Part shown: positions 1 through 8,705 of the stretch, piece after piece | Layout of the letters: each line of letters opens with the position of its first letter | Position numbering within the stretch: the first letter of the stretch is position 1 | Assembly: GCA_013400115.1 (NCBI GenBank) | Contig: VXBP01000263.1 | Span: forward strand, 62,001 to 126,000 | Direction: 5' to 3' | Source of the DNA: Rhinopomastus cyanomelas | Taxonomy: Eukaryota > Chordata > Aves > Bucerotiformes > Rhinopomastidae | DNA: 64,000 nucleotides | Made by a program: the position numbers and the translations under genes | The notes under the pieces: model-generated | Told to the model about the DNA's origin: nothing | The model's database searches: none | Seen by the model: the letters and a program-made list of their open reading frames with translations, nothing else

Positions 1-221
1 TAAAAGGACAGCTGGACCCCCAGATGGCTGACATCTCTATGAGATCAGGGGATCATCTAACAGCGATCGCAGACATGTATTAAACACACTATAAGAGATA
101 AATTTTAGGGATTTCACCCGTTGGAATGCCATTATCTCCTGTCCAATACCTTCAAACAGACCCTTGTAGCTCGATATATGTGCTAGGAAAAGGTTGTTGA
201 AGAGCTTCTGCTGGCTAAAGG
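1..221. other. Unannotated DNA at the left edge
   Basis: I see no gene or recognisable repeat in this stretch. A 64-codon minus-strand frame (37-231) has no recognisable domain. The sequence could be an older internal part of the CR1 copy that follows, but I could not match it to CR1 protein or tail sequence. Confidence 0.5.
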
Positions 222-360
222 ATGTCATCATCTCTGAATGTGTTTAAAAGTCATGCAGAAATGGTGCTTAAGGACATGGCTCAGTCAGAGTCTTCGGACA
301 GTTAGGTTAATGGTTGGACTCAATGGTCTTAAAGGTCCTTTCCAACCTAAATGATTCTTC
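222..360 (+). mobile_element. CR1 LINE 3' tail (older subfamily)
   Basis: This is the 3' end of a 5'-truncated CR1 retrotransposon. It shows the typical order of tail blocks: a GTTTAAAAG segment, TGGTGCTTAAGGACATGG, GTTAGGTTAATGGTTGGAC, then a GGTCTTAAAGGTCCTTTCC block ending in CCTAAATGATTC. This tail type differs from the GATCTTTCGAGGTC tails elsewhere in the window, so it belongs to another, probably older, subfamily. The last octamer repeat is degraded. No ORF2 coding sequence remains. Confidence 0.85.
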
Positions 361-3300
361 TACAGGAGCTGCTGTGGGCCTTCTGTAGGCAGATCTGCTT
401 CAGGGATAGTGCTCTACTGAGGTCTTTGGTTCTCACAAAATATGGAAATAGCTAATTTTTAATTTAAAAGATATAATTTTAAACCTCAGCTAATTCACGG
501 GCTTTCAAATTTACTGACATTGCTAATGCAGGGGTTCAGTTGTGTTACCTGAGCCTGGAAAGGATTAGAGCAAGTACAGAGCTTACAGCTGATGATTCAA
601 GAAGTTAAGAACAACAAAAACAAGCAAAATGGAAACTAGCTAGCCGTTTGTTAAATCTGTGAGGAAGTACCTGTGCTGAGACCAGCTCTCGCTGTTCTTC
701 GAAGTACAGGTAAGAAAGGCAAAAAGTCTTGTGTTGGACTTTGTACTCTCAGGAACACTTTGACTGTCAGCGTGTTATTTTGAGCCTGTAAAATCTAAAA
801 TAACATACATCTCTGAAGGTATGTTTTGAGATGTTTCTGAAGTAGTTTAGTTGTTTTTTAGAGAATATGAGACAGAAAAAGTCAAAATTAGAAGAGGGAG
901 AGGAAGGTGGGGAGGAGGGGTTTGTGAAAGGGTTCCTACAGGCATGTTCAGGCAGTAAACTTTAGAGATCTGCTGTCTGACACCTGAACATGTTTTGAAG
1001 GGGTCCTCTAGAAACACAAAGTAGAAAAGCAACTAAGGACAAAGCCACAGGCATCATATATGGTCCAATTTCTTTTAAAAAATGAGTTTCTTGAGACGTC
1101 TCAGCTCAAATCAACAAGCAGTGGACACAGTTCAAATTATTACCGATTCTCAAAAATCAGAGCCCAAGAATACCCAGAGGGAAATGCAGTATGATGCTTA
1201 ATAAGCTTAAGCAGCATACTTGTTTATGCATTTATCTTGTTTCAAGAAATTAGATTTTTTTTTAAATATCTGCTATTGGCCATAGAGTATTTTGCCTCCT
1301 CTGCTTCAGAAATTTAATTTAGTCCCGTTCTTAAATGTTTAGCATGCACGATGGTTTATTTTCTAATCTACCATGAAAGTAACCCAGGAAATGTTTTTGT
1401 AGGGAAGAGAAGAGAAGGGAGGTAATCGCAGCATTGTCTCTGCTGTAGTTTCATGCTTTCCTTGTAGGCTTTATTAGATTAAGCTGATAGCTCTCAAACA
1501 AATTTTGCCACTGGTGATGATCCAAAGACATTTTCAATTATAAGCTTCCCGTATTACGCAGATCGTGATTAGGACTTAGTGGATGGAAGAACCATGCAGT
1601 AAAAGCCTTCTTTGAGGAAGTTTTCTCATATCAATGCAGAACACATTTTCACGAAGATTGATTCAAAGCAGAAATTTATCTAACAACTTGCGTCCTTAGT
1701 CTTTGGTTATTGTCGTTAGATAAAAATGTCCCTTTTTTTTGCTGCCACCGTTTTTTTTTCCTCCTGTCAAGGAAACAGTATCTAATTCTTTTGAAATACA
1801 CGGATGATATCAAGCAGATTATGCCACATTGCCCTATTTTTTTCCCTAGCAAGCCCAGGATCCAACCTTAATGCCTTTGCCTCAGCAAAATAACAACTCT
1901 CAAAGTGTTCTCGGGTTGTTTTTCTTGCTGCTGCAAGTTCTTTGCAGTGTTAAATTAACTGAATGGGTTTTGTGAACAAGATCACTGTAACAAGTTGTAT
2001 TTTTCCTGCCAGCATGCTGGCCTTCTCACTTGTGGAGTCTAAGACAGCTTGTGCTCGGGCTTTCTTTTTTTATCTTCTACCAGACACAGCCTGATACCAT
2101 GGCCGTTAGGCAGTCTATTCCCACCTTTCTCCTTGAAAGGCTTGAGCTGTATGTTAGTAAGCAGCTCTGCCTGATGGATTCTCATTAAGCTGCAGCTTTT
2201 GTGAAGGTTTCACTGCAACTGCCATTTATCTCACACCTGAAAGGCTGCGCTTCCTGTAAGACAGGTGGGTTTTCAGCAGCCTTTTTCTGTCTCTGGTGCT
2301 TTCGCTCACTTGCTAAAAACTTGTAGCAGATACTCTAAGTTATAAGGAGCAGTCATCAAACAGAGGAATATAGTGGGGTTTGCAAAGAGTCTTAAAGATC
2401 TAGGGTTGGATAGAGGAAGGTGCAGGGACTCTACAGTTGACAGAATCTGAGGACACTTGGCAAATCACAGAATTCAGTTCCTAATGCAGCTCAGACCAAA
2501 AAAACATTATTGTTCATCCCAGATCAGGTAGAAACAAATCCCTGGCCTGGCTTGTACGGCTTCAGTCTCTATTTCAGGCAAAAAACAGCAACTAATGATT
2601 TCCTTCAGAACTGTAAAGCCACAGAGAAAAAGCAAGGCAAGTGAGTGTTCATTGTTTGGAGCCCACTGACTTCCTGTAAGAAATGGGATTTGATCAGCAG
2701 TCTTTTTTTTCTTACGTTCCCTTTATATAAACCCCACAAGCAAGCAGGGGAAAATGACTGGAGAAAACTGGGAAATTCAAGCAATAAATGGGTATTTGAG
2801 TTGTAGCTTATGAACAGAAAGTACAGTGTCAACACACCAATATCATCTGCAGCTCTTTCTTGCAATAAATGTTAGAAAGTGTAGCTGGTTCTCTGACTTC
2901 AAATGTTTGAGAAACACGAGGGTCAGCTGTTATCCATGGAAATCTAATGGCTGCCGAGAATTTGAACAGCCTTTATGTATTTGTGAGCTGCAACTCTAAC
3001 ACCACTGCTCTCTCGCAGTGTGCTGAGGGCACACTTGTTTGAAAGGTGTTACTGGTATCTTCAGGTCTCTGTGTTATGTTTATAGGTAGTTTCCCAGAAG
3101 GTGGTAAAAATCTTTCTCCCAGTAAAGCAACTGTTAAATTCAGCATAAACCTAAACTATCAACCACTGCTTATCAAGTTATTTACTACAACCTGCTTCTG
3201 TGAAGATGCACTCAAACTAGGGAAGGCTGTGTGCACACAGTTGTAAGTACACATGTTTTTGTGTGACCATGCAAAGGATTCACATTCTGTGCTAGTGTCC

Positions 3301-3915
3301 ATCTGACTCCAAACCCAGATGCTGGAGCTCCCCACAGGTAGAGTGTAGCCACAGAGATTCACTCGTGAAATTGAATGCAATTCAACAGCCTCTACCTGTG
3401 GCAGGGTTCAGATGACAATGCTAAAGCCCTGACTATCTGTCATGTTTGTGATGTGATGGCACAGGAGTTCTAATCTTTACAAGAAGCTACTACAACAGAA
3501 TAACTACTGTGACATTACATATGCACTGACAGAGAAGGTCCAGCAGAGCTGTTCGTAACACAAGTAACCAGCCTAATACATTAATGGAAAATCATTTGGG
3601 AGATACAGACAAAAATTCCTCAGACTGAAATGAGTGATCCAGCTGAAGGTGAAAATCATGGCAGGGATCAAACTCACAAGCTCAGAGCTTTTTCATGTGC
3701 CTTATTTTCAAAATTTGACAAATTTCCTTTTGGCTTCAATGGAAATTTTCACTGCATAAAAATCACACAGATGTCTAAATGTGTGCTGGATCTGTTCCCA
3801 AAAGCTGAACAAAGAAGCCAAGAAGATGGATTAATTGTAGAGTCCAGAATAAACAATTCTAAAAGCTAGGAGAAGGAAAATGATCTGAACTGCATCCACA
3901 GTTTGAGCAGGAACA
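361..3915. other. Unique non-coding DNA
   Basis: I find no supportable gene here. The frames of 61-86 codons at 847-1032, 2605-2865, 3046-3246, 3159-3380 and 3630-3869 have no recognisable domains, and several overlap each other on opposite strands. There is a purine-rich stretch at about 890-925 and short T tracts near 1733 and 1750. I recognise no transposable element. Confidence 0.55.
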
Positions 3916-4058
3916 GCATCTAACCACATAAATACTCTGCAGAGCCATGTTTGCTGCAGTATTCAGCACTGATCAAAACAAATGTGCATCTAACCACATA
4001 AATACTCTGCAGAGCCATGTTTGCTGCAGTATTCAGCACTGATCAAAACAAATGTGCA
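3916..4058. repeat. Perfect 70-bp tandem duplication (about 2 copies)
   Basis: The 70 bases at 3916-3985 are repeated without any difference that I can see at 3986-4055, followed by three more bases of a third unit. Both units begin GCATCTAACCACATAAATAC and end CAAAACAAATGT. Perfect identity suggests either a very recent duplication, possibly polymorphic, or an assembly join that kept an overlap twice. There is no N here, unlike the other duplications in this window. The unit is not a known satellite and codes for nothing evident. Confidence 0.95.
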
Positions 4059-6650
4059 GTACCCTTCCCATTTTTAACTCTTTCTATTTGTACATGACCA
4101 GTGGTAGATGGGGCATGATAAAGAATAATCCCTGGCATTTACAATGTACATTTTCAAATGCTAGGGTTTCTTTTTGGGGTACAATTTATACCTCCATCTG
4201 CACATGAACTGCTGTTGCAAATACTAACATTTGATTGAAAGAAGTCCTGGTTTATGACTATGTGCCAGGCTGCTAGCTGGAGTGTAAATATCCACATCCC
4301 TGCTTCCAAGGGCAGGCAAATGCACTGAAGCTGTGTCTCAGCCAGGATAGAAACATGGTCCTTAAATATCTGCAGCCACTAATGGTGAGGTGCAATTCCA
4401 AAAGGCTGCAGATGCCGAAAGTAGAAATTATAGAGGTTCGTGCACAACATTTTGGCGCTGGTTTTACTGATTTGTTTCTAGGAAGAGGTAAAATTAGATG
4501 CAGAAGGCAGGTTCAGAAACACAGGTATTCTCCACTCTAGAAAGAAGCACACAGACTGTCCTTTTATCGCAATGTAGTTCCATTGACTTTGATTTTTATC
4601 TGCCATTTTCAGCTCTACCTTCTACAGCTCACGTGCTTTGGATTTACATCTAATCATTCATCTCAAAAGTTCAAGGAACTTCACCAGTAAATAATCAAAC
4701 TCTTTCTGTGAAGCAGCTAGACTACCTAGAAATGAAAAGCTAAGGCACAATATGGATGAGTAAATTCTCTGCGCAACTTCTCTGGGTAGATTTTCAGTAT
4801 TTCTATTTTAATCTTCCAGTCAGCTCCATTAATTTGGATTAATAAACTTTAAGCATCAAAAATATTTGCTTCTACAATTGAAAACAGTGTTTACCGGGAA
4901 GCACAAGTATTATCCAGAGACCAAGAAAGCTGAGGCAATGACATCTAAGTACCATCATTTATAAAAGAAAGAAAACTTTTGCTGACTCTTCTGAAGATGC
5001 TGAGCAAGGGTAAGACTCTACTGAAGTGCAACAAAAAAAGACAAAATGTGACATTAAGCTGGTAGAAAAATTAAACCGATTGAACAGCAGTATGCACTGG
5101 TTGTAGCCATGATGCAGTGGGTTGTAGGGGTCCTCGGCTGGAGCCCCACACATCCCACCACCACCACCACTGTCACAGGTCAGAGACCCTGACCAAATTT
5201 CAACCAAGTGCTCCCATCTAAAGTGTCAGATACAAAGGGAGGGCTTGATGAAACTCCTTGCAATCTGCAGGTGATGAACAACTTAGAAAGGAAGGCCTCA
5301 GGACACTTTCATTTACCCCAATTCACTCCCCCCACCACATATCAGTAGAAACCAACACCACAAGACACAGATACAGACAGCTGGATTTCCATCACGTGCT
5401 CTTACAGTCATTGAAATAGAGCATATTCAAAACACCCACTGACCACATGAATGCCCAATGAACATTTTATCTCAGTGGCAAGCTGAAGCAGCTCTAAATG
5501 TCCAAGATGGAGACACATGAAGAAGAAGGCAGACGTCATTGAGGGGGCAGAAGTGGGGCGGGGGAGCAACTTTACTTTTCCATTTTTTAAGCCAAACTTC
5601 AAACTTTGCTGCAGAAAACACTCAAATAAGCTAAAGCATTACACAGCAGGAAGATGGAAACAGAAGAGTGTATTTCTCTGTGAAGGGAGAAATGTAGGGA
5701 AAGCACATCCGCTTGTTGGCAGATGAAGAAATGTCTGAGATATGCATGAGCACAGAAGTAAAAGAGAAATCCAGCATGACTTAAGTTGCATTTTAGTTTG
5801 TAGAAAAAATGTTCCTGGAGTCTGTTCTGGATGCCCACATGGAATTAAGTCAGAATCAGAATTATATCACTGAATCTACCCATCGTGCTGACCCAACTAC
5901 TCTGATAACTGGCAAAACCAGAGATCCTCAGAAACTTCTCCAGGCTGCCACCCAACAGCATTCATTCATTTAGACAGCACTAAGGCACCCACTTCTCAGC
6001 TGTGATTCAAGTGCCACTTCTAGCAACTCTGATGGGCAAAGACCTTCCTCAAAACAGTGGGAACACTGAAAGAAATCTCTCAACAGGACAGCAGATTGTT
6101 GTTGTGAGACTATTCAAAATTACCAAGGAAAGCACACAACCCTCATCTGGACTTTTACTATCGCTGACAGATAGTCAGTATAAACTCTTCTATAAACCAC
6201 TTTCTAATTAAACTACCAAAGAAAAAATGATAATGACTACCAACCACTTATCCAAACTTATTAAGATTACATTTGTGTGTTTGTTTCAAATATTACATTA
6301 ACAAATGTTGACAGATTTCCAATTAAAAAATTAGAAGACTGCTGATAAAAACAAGCAAGGAAAACAAAAGACCAGATTATGAGGAATAGTTTCCATAGCT
6401 GCTGAACACCTTTTAGAAGAGAATAAAGTCTATTATTAAACAATGGGTCCTGACTCAGAGCAATAAAAACCGCATGCACATCTCTTTTCTGCTGGCTTGA
6501 TAGTCCCAGTGTATTTTAGAGCTTCTTTTCTTTTTTAACAAACTATTTAACCTTGGCAGAACACACCAAGAACACAAAGGTTGAGAGAGAACATGATTCT
6601 TCGCACAGAAGTTTAGTAAAGTATAGCTAAAGTAAAGTGTGTTAGTAGTG
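4059..6650. other. Unique non-coding DNA
   Basis: I find no gene or clear transposable element. Short frames of 61-82 codons on both strands overlap one another and have no recognisable domains. A short CCA/CCACCAC run near 5155-5170 and a G-rich patch near 5543-5565 are the only low-complexity features. Confidence 0.5.
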
Positions 6651-7103
6651 TGCAAAGGAGGGCCATGAGGATGATCAGAGGGCTGGAGCACCTCTCCTAT
6701 GAGGATAGACTGAAAGAATTGGGGCTCTTCAGTCTGGAGGAGGCTCCCAAGTGACCTTATTGTGGCCTTTCAGTATCTGAAGGGGGTCTACAAAAAGGCT
6801 GGGGAGGGACTATTTAGGATGGTGCATAGGGACAGGACTAGGGGCAATGGAGCAAAGCTGGAGATGGGTAGATTTAGAGTGGATGTGAGGAGGAAGTTCT
6901 TCACCGTGAGAGTTGTGAGAGAACTGGAACCTGGAATGGGTTGCCCAGGGAGGTGGTTGGGGCCCCATCCCTGGAGGTGTTTAAGACCAGGCTGGATGGG
7001 GCTCTGGCCAGTCTGATCTAGGGTGGGGTGATCCTGCCTGTGCTGGGGGGGTTGGAACTGGATGATGGTTCCTTCCTACCCTGAGTGACTCTGATTCCAT
7101 GGC
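6651..7103 (+). mobile_element. CR1 LINE, 5'-truncated copy with ORF2 C-terminal remnant
   Basis: The order is that of a CR1 sense strand: GGGCTGGAGCACCTCTCCTA, the GAGGATAGACTGAAAGAATT block, the AGGAAGTTCTTCACCGTGAG block and CCTGGAGGTGTTTAAGACCA, ending in a TTCCTTCCTACCCTGAGTGA tail. These correspond to the C-terminal part of the CR1 reverse-transcriptase protein plus the 3' untranslated tail. An 84-codon frame at 6762-7016 is part of this remnant; frameshifts break the rest. The tail differs from the copy just downstream, so the two are separate insertions in the same orientation. Confidence 0.9.
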
Positions 7104-7118
7104 TTCTCCAGTCAGGTG

Positions 7119-7190
7119 AACCTGCTGTGGCAGGGAGATTGGACTAGATGATCTTTCGAGGTCCCTTCCAATCCCTTATGATTCTATGAT
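7119..7190 (+). mobile_element. CR1 3' terminus (young tail type), left duplicate copy
   Basis: Only about 70 bases of the CR1 3' end are present: CCTGCTGTGGCAGGGAGATT, the GATGATCTTTCGAGGTCCC block and the terminal ATTCTATGAT. It lies 15 bases after the end of a different CR1. The same sequence recurs at 7461-7532 on the other side of the assembly gap, probably because of a false duplication, so only one copy may exist in the real genome. Confidence 0.85.
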
Positions 7191-7280
7191 AAGAAGTGAT
7201 GACTACTTCTAGTTTCCATCAGTTCATTTCTATTAAGAAACATCTGCTGCATACTATTATTATTATTATTCCTTAGGAGG

Positions 7281-7397
7281 AATCACAGAAAATTATTGAG
7301 GCTGGAAAAGACCTCTAACATCATCCAGCCCAGGCCAGGGCCTAACATCACCACATCAACAAGACCAGGGCACTAAGGGCCACAGCCAGGCAGTCAC
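7281..7397 (-). mobile_element. Older CR1 3' end, minus strand (left duplicate copy)
   Basis: Read on the minus strand this is a CR1 tail: an AATCACAGAAAATTATTGAG start, GGCTGGAAAAGACCTCTAAC, then ATCATCCAGCCCAGGCCAGG. It belongs to the tail type with a short AAGACCTCTAA block. The same piece recurs at 7623-7736 and is probably one real element represented twice. The continuation of this older CR1 is found at 8247-8705, beyond a younger insertion. Confidence 0.75.
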
Positions 7398-7415
7398 AGA
7401 ATCACAGAAGCATTA

Positions 7416-7460
7416 NNNNNNNNNNNNNNNNNNNNNNNNNNNNNNNNNNNNNNNNNNNNN
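7416..7460. other. Assembly gap (45 N)
   Basis: A run of 45 N bases. Both sides carry the same 297-bp sequence, so this gap may be of zero or negative length in the real chromosome. Confidence 0.99.
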
Positions 7461-7757
7461 AACCTGCTGTGGCAGGGAGATTGGACTAGATGATCTTTCG
7501 AGGTCCCTTCCAATCCCTTATGATTCTATGATAAGAAGTGATGACTACTTCTAGTTTCCATCAGTTCATTTCTATTAAGAAACATCTGCTGCATACTATT
7601 ATTATTATTATTCCTTAGGAGGAATCATAGAAAATTATTGAGGCTGGAAAAGACCTCTAACATCATCCAGCCCAGGCCAGGGCCTAACATCACCACATCA
7701 ACAAGACCAGGGCACTAAGGGCCACAGCCAGGCAGTCACAGAATCACAGAAGCATTA
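7461..7757. repeat. Right copy of the 297-bp duplication bordering the gap
   Basis: It begins immediately after the N run with AACCTGCTGTGGCAGGGAGA and matches 7119-7415 to its last base (AGCATTA). It contains a second representation of the CR1 terminus (7461-7532) and of the older minus-strand CR1 tail (7623-7736). Beyond 7757 the sequence runs smoothly into the young CR1 (GGGATTGGAAGGGACC), so the right copy is the contiguous version. Confidence 0.93.
7623..7736 (-). mobile_element. Older CR1, 3' part, interrupted by a younger CR1
   Basis: This minus-strand CR1 tail runs through GGGCACTAAGGGCCACAGCC and then stops where a younger CR1 begins near 7737. The missing continuation, starting CTTCAACACCTCCAGGGCTG, reappears at 8247. 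In intact CR1 tails of this type the two pieces would be nearly adjacent, so the element appears split by a nested insertion. The exact breakpoints are uncertain by several bases. Confidence 0.7.
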
Positions 7758-8246
7758 GGGATTGGAAGGGACCTTGAAAGATCATCTAGTCCAATCCCCT
7801 TGCCACAGCAGGATCACCTAGACCAGGTCACACAGGAACANGACCAAGTCACACAGGAACACATCCAGGTTGGTCTTAAATGTCTCCAGTGAAGGAGGCT
7901 CCACAACCTCCCTGGGCAACTTGTTCCAGTGCTCTGTCACCCTCACTGTGAAGAAGTTCCTTCTCATATTGATGTGGAACCTCCTGTGTTCCAGCTTACA
8001 ACCATTGCCCCTCGTTCTATCACTAGATGACATTGAGATGGGCCTGGCTTCATCTTCCTGACACCCACCCTTCACATATTTATAGACATTAATGAGGTCA
8101 CCCCTCCGTCTCCTCTTGAAGATAATGAGACCCAGCTCTCTCAGTCTCTCCTCATCAGGGAGGTCCTCCACTTCCTTCATTATCCTTGTTGCTCTGCACT
8201 GTACTCCCTCGAGCAGCTCCACATCCCTCTTGAACTGAGGGGCCCA
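7737..8246 (-). mobile_element. Young CR1 LINE with intact ORF2 C-terminus, nested
   Basis: On the minus strand this encodes an uninterrupted stretch of about 134 codons (8222-7818) matching the C-terminal end of the CR1 ORF2 reverse-transcriptase protein. Recognisable blocks in order are CRATRIM, DEERLRELGL, RRGDLINVYKY, RTRGNGCKLEHRRF, NMRRNFFTVRVTEHWNKLPR and PSLETFKTNLD. The untranslated tail ends in the GATGATCTTTCAAGGTCCC block. The N at 7841 lies in a duplicated 20-bp piece that gives a second FLCDLV at the protein end, while the related copy at 51859-52226 has it once. The open frame and the position inside an older CR1 indicate a relatively recent insertion. It is 5'-truncated and cannot be mobile. 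Confidence 0.9.
7821..7861. repeat. 20-bp direct duplication around a single N
   Basis: GACCAGGTCACACAGGAACA (7821-7840) is followed by one N (7841) and then by the same 20 bases with one difference (7842-7861). The extra 21 bases keep the CR1 reading frame and duplicate the residues FLCDLV. The most likely cause is a gap-filling or contig-join error rather than a biological repeat. Confidence 0.9.
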
Positions 8247-8705
8247 CCTTCAACACCTCCAGGGCTGGGGACCCCACCACTGCCCTGGGCAGTCCATTCC
8301 GATGTCTGATCACACTTTCTATGAGAAAGGGCTTCCTAATATCCAACCTAACCCTCCTCTGGCAGCTTCAGGCCCTGCCCTCTCGTCCTGGTGCTAGTTG
8401 CCTGGGACAAGAGCCCAACCCTCACTTGACTGCAATCTCTTTTCAGCGAGTTGTAGAGAGGGACAAGGTCTCGTCTGAGTCTCCTCCAGGCTAAACACCC
8501 CCAGCTCCCTCAACCTTTCCCCATCTGCCTTTCCCTCTGGTCCATTTCCAGTCTCGCTTCTACTCTGAACCTGCTCCAGCCCCTCAGTCTGTTTCTTGAA
8601 GTGAGGGGCCCAGAACTGCCCCAGTACTTGAGAGGAAGCCTCCCCAGTGCCCAGTAAAGTGGGAGAATTACATCCCTAGTCCTGCTGGCTGAGCAGTCCT
8701 TAATA
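8247..8705 (-). mobile_element. Older CR1 LINE, 5' continuation of the interrupted element
   Basis: On the minus strand this is ORF2 C-terminal and upstream CR1 sequence. In plus orientation the blocks are CTTCAACACCTCCAGGGCTG, CCTGGGCAGTCCATTCCGAT, CTTCCTAATATCCAACCTAA, CTCCTCCAGGCTAAACACCC and CCAGCCCCTCAGTCTGTTTC. It is clearly more diverged than the nested copy. It lacks the last stretch of the tail, which matches the fragment at 7623-7736. The 5' limit is about 8700, after which similarity to CR1 fades. Confidence 0.85.

Larger units (their letters stand above)
7119..7415. repeat. Left copy of a 297-bp duplication bordering an assembly gap
   Basis: This segment matches 7461-7757 over the full 297 bases. 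The one difference I noticed is AATCACAG here against AATCATAG in the right copy. It contains a CR1 3' terminus, a short (TTA)n run near 7254-7270 and the 3' end of a minus-strand CR1. It stops exactly at the N run. The right copy continues past the shared end into normal CR1 sequence, as expected if two overlapping contig ends were placed side by side instead of merged. Confidence 0.93.

Noticed and set aside
897..921. G-rich run that might form a G-quadruplex
   Set aside because: Only three runs of three or more G are present, one short of the usual motif.
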